Positions 32,865 to 42,338 of a DNA stretch of 64,000 bases are shown piece after piece. This DNA is from Nocardia otitidiscaviarum NBRC 14405 (GTDB lineage Bacteria > Actinomycetota > Actinomycetes > Mycobacteriales > Mycobacteriaceae), in contig NZ_BAGD01000088.1 of the NCBI RefSeq assembly GCF_000308635.1, positions 1 to 64,000 of the forward strand, read 5' to 3'. Both the position numbers and the translations under genes were made by a program. Position 1 is the first letter of the stretch; every line of letters begins with the position of its first letter. The notes beneath the pieces were generated by a model that ran no database searches, was not told the DNA's origin, and was given only the letters and a program-made list of their open reading frames with translations.

Positions 32865-34337
32865 TCACCCGGCGTGCGCGAATTCGGTGAGCGCCGCGGC
32901 CAACGCCCGCGGCACCCGCGCCCGCAACCGGGTACCGGATTCCTCGTGCTCCTCACTGAGGATGCGACCGTCCGCGTGCACGCGCGAGAGCAGATCGCCG
33001 CGCGAATACGGCAGCAGCACACCGACTTCCACATCCAGGCCACCGAGAATCTCGGCCAGCCGATCCCGCAGGTCGGTCAGGCCCGCACCGGTGCGCGCGG
33101 AGACGAACACCGCATCGGGCATGGCCGCCCGCAACTGGGTCAGCTCCAGCGGATCCAGTGCGTCGATCTTGTTGACCACCAGCAGTTCCCGCGGGGCCGG
33201 GGTATCCGACTCGCGCAGCACCTCGGTGACGACCTCGCGCACCGCCTTGATCTGCTGATCGGGCAGCGGATCGGAACCGTCCACCACATGCAGCAGCAGA
33301 TCCGCGCCGGTCACCTCCTCCAGGGTGGAGCGGAACGCCTCGACCAGCTGGGTGGGCAGATGCCGCACGAAGCCGACGGTATCGGTGAACACCACTTCGC
33401 GACCGTCCTCCAAGGCGGCGCGGCGGGTGGTCGGATCCAGGGTGGCGAACAGCGCGTCCTGCACCAGGATTCCGGCGCCGGTGAGCGCGTTCATCAGACT
33501 CGACTTACCGGCATTGGTGTAGCCGACGATGGCGACCTGTGGAATGCCGCTCGAGGTGCGCTTGGAACGCTTGGTGTCGCGGGCGGTCTTCATCTCGCGG
33601 ATCTCCCGGCGCAGCTTGGCCATGCGTTCGCGAATCCGGCGACGGTCGGTCTCGATCTTCGTCTCACCGGGACCGCGCAGACCCACACCGCCATTGCTGC
33701 CCGCACGACCACCGGCCTGCCGGGACATGGACTCACCCCAACCGCGCAGCCGCGGCAGCATGTACTCCATCTGGGCCAGCGAGACCTGCGCCTTGCCCTC
33801 GCGGGAGGTGGCGTGCTGGGCGAAGATGTCCAGGATCAAGGCGGTCCGATCGATCACCTTGACCTTGACGACCTTCTCCAGCGCGGTCAGCTGGGCGGGG
33901 GTCAGTTCACCGTCGCAGATCACGGTGTCCGCGCCGGTGTCGAGCACGACGGCGCGCAGTTCCTCGGCCTTGCCGGAGCCGATGTAGGTGGCCGGGTCCG
34001 GCTTGTCGCGGCGCTGGATCAGCGCGTCGAGCACCTCGGATCCGGCGGTTTCGGCGAGCGCGGCCAACTCGGCCATGCTGGCCTCGGCCTGTGTCGCCGT
34101 GCCCTCGGTCCAGACGCCGACCAGCACCACGCGCTCCAAGCGCAGCTGGCGGTACTCGACCTCGGTGATATCGGTGAGTTCGGTGGACAGCCCGGCCACG
34201 CGGCGCAGCGCGCTGCGGTCCTCGAGCTGCAGCTCACCGACGGTGGGATCGGCGGACCACCCGTTACGGGTGTCCTCGGCGATCTCGTCGGCGATCTCCT
34301 CGGCGGGAGTGAACTCGTACGTTTCTTGTTTGCTCAT
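32865..34337 (-). CDS. hflX: GTPase HflX
   Basis: A 490-residue ribosome-associated GTPase that rescues stalled or heat-damaged ribosomes by splitting them. The N-terminal HflX domain includes DTVICDGELTPAQLTALE and GRAGSNGGVGLRGPGETKIE. The G domain has G1 GYTNAGKSSLMNAL, G3 DTVGFVRHLP and G4 VVNKIDAL. The start MSKQETYE at 34337 has GGAGGTGT directly ahead, preferred over 34355. Position next to dapF is the standard actinobacterial order. Confidence 0.96.
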   Translation of the reverse strand: MSKQETYEFTPAEEIADEIAEDTRNGWSADPTVGELQLEDRSALRRVAGLSTELTDITEVEYRQLRLERVVLVGVWTEGTATQAEASMAELAALAETAGSEVLDALIQRRDKPDPATYIGSGKAEELRAVVLDTGADTVICDGELTPAQLTALEKVVKVKVIDRTALILDIFAQHATSREGKAQVSLAQMEYMLPRLRGWGESMSRQAGGRAGSNGGVGLRGPGETKIETDRRRIRERMAKLRREIREMKTARDTKRSKRTSSGIPQVAIVGYTNAGKSSLMNALTGAGILVQDALFATLDPTTRRAALEDGREVVFTDTVGFVRHLPTQLVEAFRSTLEEVTGADLLLHVVDGSDPLPDQQIKAVREVVTEVLRESDTPAPRELLVVNKIDALDPLELTQLRAAMPDAVFVSARTGAGLTDLRDRLAEILGGLDVEVGVLLPYSRGDLLSRVHADGRILSEEHEESGTRLRARVPRALAAALTEFAHAG

Positions 34338-34399
34338 ACACCTCCATGGTCCCACGAAGGAACAAGAAGGCGCATTCGGTTATTTCGCGCGCGTCGCGC

Positions 34400-35296
34400 T
34401 CAGAGTTCCTGCCACCACTTCGCGGCGATGCGGCCGGTCGCCACGAGGACGGAGGGGCCGCGGAGGGTGGCGGTGCCGTGGTCGATGGTGACGGTGACCT
34501 CGCCACCGGGGATGCGGACGCGCACCTCGCCGGAGGCGGTGTCGATGTCGACGCCCGCGCGGACCAGGGCGGCGGCCGCGGTGGCGACGGTTCCGGTGCC
34601 GCAGGAACGGGTTTCGCCGACGCCGCGTTCGTAGACGCGCATATCCACCGCGCCGTCGTGCAGCGGGGTGAGGATTTCGACGTTGACGCCGTTGGGGAAG
34701 ACGGTGCGGTCGAAGGTGGGGGCGGCGGTGAGGTCGAGGGCGGCCAGGTCGGCGGGGGTAAGCGTCGGGTCGACGCAGGCCAGGTGGGGGTTGCCGACGT
34801 CGATGCCGAGGCCGGTGACGGTGCGGCCGGACAGGGTGGCGGTGGAGGTGCCGAGTCGGCGCACGCGGCCCATGTCGACGGTGACCTCGCCGTGCACGGC
34901 GTCGGCGTGGTGCACGACGACGGGCCGGGCTCCGGCGCGGCTGCCGACCACGAACTCGTCGCGGCTCTCCAGGCCGGTGGCGGCGAGGTAGTGGGCGAAG
35001 ACGCGGACCCCGTTACCGCACATCTCGGCGATGGAGCCGTCGGCATTGCGGTAGTCCATGAACCAGTCCGCGCCGCGCACGCCCTCGGGGAGTTCGGCCA
35101 GCACGCCGGTGTCGACGAGCGCACCCGCGCGCGCCACCCGCAGCACCCCGTCCGCACCGAGTCCGCGCTGCCGGTCGCACAGCGCCGCGACGCGGGATTC
35201 GGTCAGCTCCAGCCACGCGTCGGGATCGGGCAGCACCACGAAATCGTTCTGGGTGCCGTGCCCTTTGCTGAATTCGATCTCAGCGCTCTCGCTCAT
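34400..35296 (-). CDS. dapF: Diaminopimelate epimerase
   Basis: A 298-residue cofactor-independent racemase converting LL- to meso-diaminopimelate for lysine and peptidoglycan. Both catalytic cysteines are present, in SIAEMCGNGVRVF and ETRSCGTGTVATA. KGHGTQNDFVVLPDP at the N-terminus is typical. The ATG at 35296 follows the methyltransferase stop by 5 bases, within a minus-strand run from miaA to hflX. Confidence 0.97.
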   Translation of the reverse strand: MSESAEIEFSKGHGTQNDFVVLPDPDAWLELTESRVAALCDRQRGLGADGVLRVARAGALVDTGVLAELPEGVRGADWFMDYRNADGSIAEMCGNGVRVFAHYLAATGLESRDEFVVGSRAGARPVVVHHADAVHGEVTVDMGRVRRLGTSTATLSGRTVTGLGIDVGNPHLACVDPTLTPADLAALDLTAAPTFDRTVFPNGVNVEILTPLHDGAVDMRVYERGVGETRSCGTGTVATAAAALVRAGVDIDTASGEVRVRIPGGEVTVTIDHGTATLRGPSVLVATGRIAAKWWQEL

Positions 35297-35301
35297 AGTC
35301 C

Positions 35302-36123
35302 TCACCGCAACGCCCGGCGCTGCCGGGAAATTTCGTACAGGGCCACCGCCGCGGCCGACGGCGCGCCGAGCGTCCCGTGGGTCGGGATGCTCACCAGTTC
35401 GTCGCACACCGGCGCCCAGGCCGAGCCGAGGGTGTCCCGCTCGTCGCCGAGCACCAGGATGGTCGCTCCGCCGAAGTCGAGTTCGTCGAGCGCCATCCCG
35501 CCGCGATCGTCGCTGCCGACGATACGGGGGTCGAGTCCGCGCGCCTCCAGGGCGTCCCGGAAGGCGAGCACCCGCTCGGGGCCGGGCACCCGGAAGACCG
35601 GCACGGCGAACAGCGCCCCGTCGGAGGCGCGCACCGCCTGCGGGTCGAAATGGTCCGCGCCGGAACCGGTCACGATCACCCCGGCGGCTCCGTAGGCGGC
35701 GGCGGACCGCAGCAGCGCCCCCAGGCGCAGCGCCGAGGACGGCCGGTCGATGACCACCACCACGGGCGGATCCGCCACCGATCCGGGTGCGAAGTCCTCG
35801 AGTTCGGTGTGCCGCAACACCGCGACCGCGACCAGTTCGGGTACCGACTCCGCGGGTTCGGCCAGTTCGGCCATGAGTTCGGGCACCAGGCCGACGCTCG
35901 GTACCCCGCTGCTGTCGATGACCTGCCGCGCCCACACCGACGGCTCCGGCGTACCGAGCCGGTACACCAGCGTTTCGAGCGGCCAATCGGTTTCGAGCGC
36001 GCGCGCGATGGCCCGCTGCCCGAGCACGAGAAAACGTCCATCGCGCGCCCGTTTGGTCCGATTGTTCAGATATGCCTGCCACACCTGAACCGAGGCGTTA
36101 CGGGTGCTGCCGCGCTGCGTCAC
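35302..36123 (-). CDS. SpoU/TrmH-family RNA 2'-O-methyltransferase
   Basis: A 273-residue SPOUT enzyme. Motif 1 is VVVVIDRPSSALRLGALLRSAA (N-terminal side), motif 2 GGATILVLGDERDTLGSAW and motif 3 LVSIPTHGTLGAPSAAAVAL. The Asn of motif 1 (usually NxGxxxR) is Ser here. The substrate RNA position is unknown. The GTG at 36123 shares one base with the miaA stop (TAGTG), so translation is coupled. Confidence 0.85.
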   Translation of the reverse strand: MTQRGSTRNASVQVWQAYLNNRTKRARDGRFLVLGQRAIARALETDWPLETLVYRLGTPEPSVWARQVIDSSGVPSVGLVPELMAELAEPAESVPELVAVAVLRHTELEDFAPGSVADPPVVVVIDRPSSALRLGALLRSAAAYGAAGVIVTGSGADHFDPQAVRASDGALFAVPVFRVPGPERVLAFRDALEARGLDPRIVGSDDRGGMALDELDFGGATILVLGDERDTLGSAWAPVCDELVSIPTHGTLGAPSAAAVALYEISRQRRALR

Positions 36124-37040
36124 TACCGAACTCGTTCCTGTTCCTCGAGGAGGGCCGACGTCGTGGCGACCAGATCCGGATCCGCGCCGTCGACCCAGCG
36201 CACCCGGGGGTCCCGCCGGAACCACGAACGCTGCCGTCGGACGTAGCGCCGGGTGCCGATGAAGGTGCGCTCCTGTGCGTGCTTCAGGTCGTATTCGTTG
36301 TCGAGGTACGCGAGGACTTGTGCGTATCCGATCGCGCGCCGCGCCGTAACCCCTTCCCGCAGACCGTGATCGAGCAGCCCGATCACCTCCTCTACGAGCC
36401 CCTGCTCGAACATGCGGGCGGTGCGCAACTCGATGCGGGCGTCGAGTTCGGCGGTCTCCCGGTCGACACCGATGACGGTTGTGCCCCAGCGGGGTTCGCC
36501 GATCTTCGGCTGGGAGGCCGCGAACGGCTGCCCGGTCAGCTCCACCACCTCGAGCGCGCGCACCATGCGACGGCCGTCGGTGGGCAGGATGGTGGCCGCC
36601 GCCACCGGATCGGTAGCCCGCAGCGCCTCGTGCACCGCGCCGAGGCCCTCCTCCTCGAGAACCCGCTCCCATCTGGCGCGGACCTCCGGATCGGTCGCCG
36701 GGAAGTCCCAATCGTCCAGTAGCGCTTGCACGTACATCATGGAGCCGCCCACGATCACCGGAACGTGCCCGCGCGCCATGATCGCCTCCACATCGGCGCG
36801 GGCGGCGGTCTGGTAGGCGGCGACGGTGGCGTACTCGGTCACGTCGAGTACATCGAGTTGATGGTGCGGAATGCCGCGCCGCTGCGCGACGGGCAGTTTG
36901 GCGGTGCCGATATCCATACCGCGGTACAGCTGCATGGCGTCGATGTTCACGATCTCGCCGCCGAGGCGAAGCGCCAGCTCCAGAGCCAGATCCGACTTTC
37001 CGGTGGCGGTGGGGCCGACGACGGCGACGGGGCGGATCAC
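36123..37040 (-). CDS. miaA: tRNA dimethylallyltransferase
   Basis: A 305-residue prenyltransferase that adds a dimethylallyl group to A37 of tRNAs reading UNN codons; miaB further along the window performs the next, methylthiolation step. The P-loop is VVGPTATGKSDLALELA at residues 5-21. Substrate motifs IDAMQLYRGMDIGTAK, HHQLDVLDV and GGSMMYVQAL follow. The GTG start at 37040 overlaps the upstream stop by 4 bases (GTGA). Confidence 0.96.
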   Translation of the reverse strand: MIRPVAVVGPTATGKSDLALELALRLGGEIVNIDAMQLYRGMDIGTAKLPVAQRRGIPHHQLDVLDVTEYATVAAYQTAARADVEAIMARGHVPVIVGGSMMYVQALLDDWDFPATDPEVRARWERVLEEEGLGAVHEALRATDPVAAATILPTDGRRMVRALEVVELTGQPFAASQPKIGEPRWGTTVIGVDRETAELDARIELRTARMFEQGLVEEVIGLLDHGLREGVTARRAIGYAQVLAYLDNEYDLKHAQERTFIGTRRYVRRQRSWFRRDPRVRWVDGADPDLVATTSALLEEQERVR

Positions 37041-37792
37041 CGCTCGCCCCCGGGCCGCCAGACGCTGACGTGATAGCCGACGCCGAACGGTGCCGCGCGG
37101 TAACGGGTCTCGACCCGCGGGCGGCTCGGGTCGTCCACGAACAGACCCGCGAGCGCCTGGAACACCGGTCTGCCCGCCACCGACAGTTCGGCACACAACG
37201 GCGCGTCCAGGGCGGCCAGGCCGTCCCGGTCCCCCGCCGTGAGCGCGCGGTCGAGCTCGGCCTGGAAGGCTTCGGCGCGCGGATCGAAGTAGCGGGGCGC
37301 GGCGGTGGTCAGGGTTGCCGCACCGTCGCCGACCACCAGCACGGCGACGGGTTCGGGGTCGGCGTCGAGTTCGGCGCGCAGCTCGCGGCCGACGTGCAGG
37401 GCCCGCGCGCCGGGGGTGTCGGCGGCCAGCAGCCGGGCTTCGGTGCTGGTGTCCGGGGCGGCCTGGCCGCGCAGCCAGCCACCGATCAGCACCGGCAGCG
37501 GCAAACCCGGATCGGCGGCCGTATCGGCGGCCAGCGCGGCGGCCGAGAGGCCCGCCCGGACATCGACGCCGAATCCGCGGAACGTGCCCACCGCCGTCGA
37601 GGCTATTTGTCGGTCGGTTTCCGAAACCCCGATGACGATCCACCGCACCGCCGACCGGGCCAGCTCCCGCACCGCATCCAGCGTGGCCTCCCGCAGCGCC
37701 GTCACCTCGCCACCGTCCGCCACACCCGCGGCACCGCCCAACTCGGGTACGAGCACGGGCGGCGAAGGGACCAGGGCCGCAACACTGAACAC
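37037..37792 (-). CDS. Class III extradiol dioxygenase B-like protein (Rv2728c-like)
   Basis: A 251-residue protein that begins FSVAALVPSPPVLVPELGG, as the LigB-like protein upstream of miaA in mycobacteria (Rv2728c) does. The fold is that of class III extradiol dioxygenases, but I cannot confirm an iron site, and a dioxygenase role is unproven. The GTG at 37792 is chosen on family N-terminus, since no ribosome site is clear. The miaA start overlaps its stop. Confidence 0.75.
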   Translation of the reverse strand: MFSVAALVPSPPVLVPELGGAAGVADGGEVTALREATLDAVRELARSAVRWIVIGVSETDRQIASTAVGTFRGFGVDVRAGLSAAALAADTAADPGLPLPVLIGGWLRGQAAPDTSTEARLLAADTPGARALHVGRELRAELDADPEPVAVLVVGDGAATLTTAAPRYFDPRAEAFQAELDRALTAGDRDGLAALDAPLCAELSVAGRPVFQALAGLFVDDPSRPRVETRYRAAPFGVGYHVSVWRPGGER

Positions 37793-37968
37793 GCCGTCAA
37801 CCGTAGCGCCAACCCGCCACACCAGCCCCACCCCGTCCGCGCCGCCGCGCGGTGACGCGGCCCGCAAACGCAGCATTTCGCCACCCAGCCTGGTTGAATG
37901 GGGTCAAGCTAGATGGGATGACCAGGGCGTAACCAGGCAGCCGTGACGCGCGGCAGGGACGAGGAGCA

Positions 37969-39408
37969 ATGACCGACAACAACGGAAACGACAAAGCTAC
38001 CCACCCGGAGTCGACCACGACGCCCCAGCCTGGCGCGGCCGCCGCCGAACGACCGTCACCAGCCGCCGAGGCCGCCGGCAATCGGCCCCGCAAACCCGGT
38101 GCCCGCAGCTCTGATACCCCCAAACCGCATGCGGTCAAACCCGCGCCCGGCCCGGCGCACACCCCCCACCCGCATGCGGTGGTGGTGCCGACCGTCAGCG
38201 ACCCCAGCCAATGGGGACGCGTGGACGAGGACGGCACCGCCTGGGTGAAGACCGCCGACGGCGAGCGGGTGGTGGGCTCCTGGCAGGCCGGTGACGCCGC
38301 CGAGGGCCTGGCGCACTTCGGCCGCCGCTTCGACAACCTCGCCACCGACGTGGTGCTGCTCGAGGAACGGCTCGCCGCCGGAGCCGACGCCCGCAAGATC
38401 AAGGCCGATGCCGCCGCGCTTGCCGAATCGTTGCCGACCGCCGCCGTGATCGGTGATATCGACGGTCTGGCCCGGCGGTTGCAGGCCATCATCGAACACT
38501 CCGACGAGGCGGCCGCGCACGCCAAGGAGGAGAAGGAGCGCACCCGGCACGAGCACACCGAACGCAAGGAGGCGCTCGCCGCCGAGGCCGAGCAGATCGC
38601 CGCCGAATCCACCCAGTGGAAGGCCGCGGGCGACCGGCTGCGCGAGATCCTGGAGGAGTGGAAGACCATTCGCGGCGTGGACCGCAAGGTCGACGACGCG
38701 CTGTGGCGACGCTTCTCCAAGGCGCGCGAGGCGTTCAACCGCCGCCGCGGCGCACACTTCGCCGAACTGGACCGGGAGCGGGCCGCCGCCAAGACCCGCA
38801 AGGAAGAACTGTGCGTGCGCGCCGAGGAGCTGTCCTCCTCCACCGACTGGGCGGGCACCGCCTCGGTGTTCCGTGACCTGCTCACCGAATGGAAGGCCGC
38901 GGGCCGGGCCCCGCGCGAGGCCGACGAGCAGCTGTGGCGGCGGTTCAAGGCCGCCCAGGACGTCTTCTTCGCCGCCCGCAACGCGGCCGCCTCCGAACGC
39001 GACGCGGAATTCGAGCAGAACGCCGCCGCCAAGGAGGAACTGCTGAAGCAGTACGAGCACATCGATCCGGAATCCGGACTCGACGCCGCCCGTGCCGCCC
39101 TGCGCGACCTCCAGGAGAAGTGGGACGCCATCGGCAAGGTCCCCCGCGAACGCATCCACGAACTCGAGGGTCGCCTGCGCGCCATCGAGAAGAAGGTGCG
39201 CGAAGCGGTGGACGCCCAGTGGCGGCGCACCGACCCGGAGGCCATGGCGCGCGCCGCCCAATTCCGCGAACGCGTCGCCCAATTCGAGGAGCAGGCCGCC
39301 AAGGCCCAGGCCGCAGGCAAGACCCGCGACGCGGAGAAAGCCCTGGAGCAGGCCAAACAGTGGCGAGAATGGGCCGAGGCCGCCGAGGGCGCGGTCAGCC
39401 AGCGCTGA
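37969..39408 (+). CDS. DUF349 coiled-coil protein (Rv2731-like)
   Basis: A 479-residue protein. Residues 1-75 are Pro/Ala-rich and probably disordered. WGRVDEDGTAWVKTADGERVVGSWQAGD is near 80-107. The rest is long charged helix containing several DUF349 repeats (WKAAGDRLREILEEWKTI, WKAAGRAPREADEQLWRRF and so on). This is conserved in mycolate actinobacteria at this position and of unknown function. GAGGAGCA precedes the start. Confidence 0.85.
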   Translation: MTDNNGNDKATHPESTTTPQPGAAAAERPSPAAEAAGNRPRKPGARSSDTPKPHAVKPAPGPAHTPHPHAVVVPTVSDPSQWGRVDEDGTAWVKTADGERVVGSWQAGDAAEGLAHFGRRFDNLATDVVLLEERLAAGADARKIKADAAALAESLPTAAVIGDIDGLARRLQAIIEHSDEAAAHAKEEKERTRHEHTERKEALAAEAEQIAAESTQWKAAGDRLREILEEWKTIRGVDRKVDDALWRRFSKAREAFNRRRGAHFAELDRERAAAKTRKEELCVRAEELSSSTDWAGTASVFRDLLTEWKAAGRAPREADEQLWRRFKAAQDVFFAARNAAASERDAEFEQNAAAKEELLKQYEHIDPESGLDAARAALRDLQEKWDAIGKVPRERIHELEGRLRAIEKKVREAVDAQWRRTDPEAMARAAQFRERVAQFEEQAAKAQAAGKTRDAEKALEQAKQWREWAEAAEGAVSQR

Positions 39409-39454
39409 TCACCGTCACCACCGTCGGGCACCCGGAGCCGGACGGGGGTGAGGC

Positions 39455-39925
39455 ATGCACCTGAAGCGCGGACTTCGGGCGTCCATGGGCAACAACGGGC
39501 AGGCCTACGGCTTCTCCGTCTCCATCACCGCGGGCGCCGCACTGCTCAATACCGAGGCGCACCGCGCGGGCGCGGCACAGATCTTCCTGTTCGCCATGGG
39601 CGCGGTCGCCGCGTTCAGTCTGCTCGAAGCGGTCGTCTCGACCGGATTCCGGCAGCGGCTCGACAAGGAACCCAGCACCGTGATGGCGCTGGGTGTCTCG
39701 TTGAGCTTCCTCTCGGTCGGCACCACCATCGGCGTGGCCTGGGCCGTCGCCCGCTTCGTCGGCGGCACCGTCGCCTGGCCGCTGGCGGGCTTCCTCATCT
39801 CGCTGGTCTACCCGCTGCTCGCGGGGCTGGAACTCGCCATCGCCCAGCGCGCGCGAGCGGCGGCGGACACCGAGACGCCCGAGGAGGGCGCGGTGGAGCG
39901 GGAGGACGACGCAAGCGACAGCTGA
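39455..39925 (+). CDS. Small membrane protein of unknown function
   Basis: A 156-residue protein with four predicted helices at about 20-35, 40-60, 75-100 and 104-128, followed by an acidic tail (TPEEGAVEREDDASDS). Its ATG lies 46 bases after the DUF349 stop. It converges with the gene at 39942. No family is recognised. Confidence 0.65.
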   Translation: MHLKRGLRASMGNNGQAYGFSVSITAGAALLNTEAHRAGAAQIFLFAMGAVAAFSLLEAVVSTGFRQRLDKEPSTVMALGVSLSFLSVGTTIGVAWAVARFVGGTVAWPLAGFLISLVYPLLAGLELAIAQRARAAADTETPEEGAVEREDDASDS

Positions 39926-39941
39926 CCCGCGCCGCGGCGGC

Positions 39942-40583
39942 TCACTCCTCGTCGCCGGTGAGCCAGCGGCGGTCCTGCTGCTCGGCGGCGGCCGCGGCCT
40001 GACGGCGGCGCTCCTCGGCCTCCAGATGCACGACGGTGCGGCTCCACACGACGCGAATCCAGTGGAAGGTGAGCACGATCGCGGCGATGGCCGCCAGGAC
40101 CAGGCCGATGCCGGGACCCGAGCCCTCGTAGTTGCCCAGGCCGGGGGTCTGGCGGTGCCAGATGGAGAAGACGCCGAACACGCTGGCGATGGCGGTGCCC
40201 GCGGTGGCGATCCAGGCCAGCACCCAGCGGCGGGTGGTCAGGGCGGCCAGTGAGAAGCCGATGCCGAACACCACCACGAACCATTCGAAGACCCGGGAGG
40301 GCAGGCCGATGTGCTCGTCCTGGGCGACCGCATCGTAGAGCAGCACGTCGAAGCCGCGGGCGGCCCCGGCGTGCGGCAGCACCAGCGAGAGCAGCAGCAC
40401 GAACACCGCGCCGGCGACCACCAGGGCGCGCACCCCCGGATCGATCTCACCGGCGATCTTGCGTTCCACCGCCTCCAGATCGCCGCGGAACTGCTCGAAC
40501 TCCTGGCTGCCCTGCTCGGTGGACTTCATCGTCTCCTCGTTCGGGTCGGGGGTGGTGGGCTCGTCGCCGTGCCGATCGCTCAT
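39942..40583 (-). CDS. Rv2732c-like membrane protein
   Basis: A 213-residue protein with a polar, acidic N-terminus, four membrane helices (about 52-70, 98-116, 120-140 and 155-178) and a coiled, basic C-terminus (EAEERRRQAAAAAEQQD). It starts 7 bases after the miaB stop on the same strand, as Rv2732c does after miaB in M. tuberculosis. Function unknown. Confidence 0.75.
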   Translation of the reverse strand: MSDRHGDEPTTPDPNEETMKSTEQGSQEFEQFRGDLEAVERKIAGEIDPGVRALVVAGAVFVLLLSLVLPHAGAARGFDVLLYDAVAQDEHIGLPSRVFEWFVVVFGIGFSLAALTTRRWVLAWIATAGTAIASVFGVFSIWHRQTPGLGNYEGSGPGIGLVLAAIAAIVLTFHWIRVVWSRTVVHLEAEERRRQAAAAAEQQDRRWLTGDEE

Positions 40584-40590
40584 CGCACGC

Positions 40591-42156
40591 TCACAGCCCG
40601 CAGCCGCTGTCACAGCCCGACGACGCGGCCGGCGGTTCGGGTGCGCCGATGCGCGGCAGTCCCAGGCCGACGCCGATGGGCGCGGTCTTCGGGGTGACGC
40701 CACGCTCGTGGGCGTCGCCCGCGCGGGTGCGGCGATGGTCTCGAACCACGCTGTCGGCGATGAGGTGGTGCGGGGCCGCGCCGGTGATGTCGACGGTGAC
40801 CAGATCGCCGGGACGGATCTCGGTTCCGGGCGCGGGATCGGCGGGCGGGCGGAAGTGCACCAGGCGGCCGTCGCGGGCGCGGCCGCTCATGCGCGCGGTG
40901 GCGGCGTTCTTCTTGCCCGCGCTGCTCTCGGCCACCAGCAGTTCCACCTCGGTGCCGACCAGTGCCTGATTGGCCTCCATGCAGATCCGCTCCTGCAACT
41001 CGATGAGCCGCATATAGCGTTCCTGCACCACGTCCTTGGGCAGCTGGTCGGGCATCTCGGCGGCCGGGGTGCCGGGGCGGATGGAGTACTGGAAGGTGTA
41101 GGCGCTGGTGAACCGCGCCTGCCGCACCACATCCAGGGTCTCCTGGAAATCCTGCTCGGTCTCGCCCGGGAAGCCGACGATGATGTCGGTGGTGATGGCG
41201 GCGTGCGGCATGGCCGCCCGCACCTTCTCGATGATGCCCAGGTACTTGGACTTGCGGTAGGAGCGCCGCATGGCCTTGAGCACGCGATCGGAACCGGACT
41301 GCAGCGGCATGTGCAGCTGCGGGCACACGTTCGGGGTCTCGGCCATCGCCTCGATCACGTCGTCGGTGAACTCGGCCGGATGCGGGGAGGTGAAGCGCAC
41401 CCGCTCCAGGCCCTCGATGGATCCGCAGGCGCGCAGCAGTTTGGCGAAGGCGCCGCGATCGCGCGGTTCGTTCGGGTCGGCGAAGGAGACGCCGTAGGAG
41501 TTGACGTTCTGCCCCAGCAGCGTCACCTCCATGACGCCCTGGTCGACCAGCGCCTGCACCTCGGCCAGCACATCGCCGGGACGGCGGTCCACCTCCTTGC
41601 CGCGCAGCGACGGCACGATGCAGAAGGTGCAGGTGTTGTTGCAGCCCACCGAGATCGACACCCAGCCCGCGTAGGCGGATTCACGCTTGGCGGGCAGCGA
41701 GGACGGGAACGCCTCGAGCGCCTCCATGATCTCCACCTGCGCTTCGCTGTTGTGGCGGGCGCGTTCCAGCAGCACCGGCAGCGAACCGATGTTGTGGGTG
41801 CCGAACACCACGTCCACCCAGGGGGCCTTCTTCACGACGGTGTCGCGGTCCTTCTGGGCCAGGCAGCCGCCGACGGCGATCTGCATGCCCGGACGTTCCG
41901 CCTTGATCGGCGCGAGGTGGCCGAGGGTGCCGTACAGCTTGTTGTCGGCGTTCTCGCGCACCGCGCAGGTGTTGAACACGACGAGATCGGCGGTGTCACC
42001 GGGTGTGGCCTTGACGTACCCGGCGTCCTCGAGCAGACCGGACAGCCGCTCGGAGTCGTGCACGTTCATCTGGCAGCCGTAGGTGCGCACCTCGTAGGTG
42101 CGCACGACATCGACGTCCACCGAGTCACGTGCGGAAACCAGCCCCAACGAATTCAC
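40591..42156 (-). CDS. miaB: tRNA-2-methylthio-N6-dimethylallyladenosine synthase
   Basis: A 521-residue radical-SAM methylthiotransferase acting on the tRNA product of MiaA. The auxiliary cluster cysteines are in TYGCQMNVHDSERL, NTCAVRENA and VGGCLAQ. The radical-SAM CxxxCxxC is GCNNTCTFCIVPSLRG. The TRAM domain is near 400-465. A C-terminal extension of about 50 residues ends in SSGCDSGCGL. The GTG at 42156 is preferred; a longer frame reaches 42231. Confidence 0.96.
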   Translation of the reverse strand: MNSLGLVSARDSVDVDVVRTYEVRTYGCQMNVHDSERLSGLLEDAGYVKATPGDTADLVVFNTCAVRENADNKLYGTLGHLAPIKAERPGMQIAVGGCLAQKDRDTVVKKAPWVDVVFGTHNIGSLPVLLERARHNSEAQVEIMEALEAFPSSLPAKRESAYAGWVSISVGCNNTCTFCIVPSLRGKEVDRRPGDVLAEVQALVDQGVMEVTLLGQNVNSYGVSFADPNEPRDRGAFAKLLRACGSIEGLERVRFTSPHPAEFTDDVIEAMAETPNVCPQLHMPLQSGSDRVLKAMRRSYRKSKYLGIIEKVRAAMPHAAITTDIIVGFPGETEQDFQETLDVVRQARFTSAYTFQYSIRPGTPAAEMPDQLPKDVVQERYMRLIELQERICMEANQALVGTEVELLVAESSAGKKNAATARMSGRARDGRLVHFRPPADPAPGTEIRPGDLVTVDITGAAPHHLIADSVVRDHRRTRAGDAHERGVTPKTAPIGVGLGLPRIGAPEPPAASSGCDSGCGL

Positions 42157-42338
42157 CCGTCCAGGGTACGGGCTCCGATTCGCGGCCGTTCCACCCCATG
42201 GGATCAGCGTGATCCGTCTCTCTCCCGTCACCGCGGCGTCAATCCTCGGTTACGGCGGGGTGTCGAGTACGGGCGGTTGTGGCGTCGCGGGGGCCAAAGG
42301 CGAGCATTTCGGGCAACGGCCCTCTAAGGTCACTGGTC

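Noticed and set aside
32874..34634. A plus-strand frame of about 586 codons opposite hflX
   Set aside because: Antisense shadow of a certain gene with no recognisable motif or ribosome site.
42157..42338. Nitrogen regulator (GlnR or AmtR) site before gluA
   Set aside because: No sequence here matches either consensus well enough to report.
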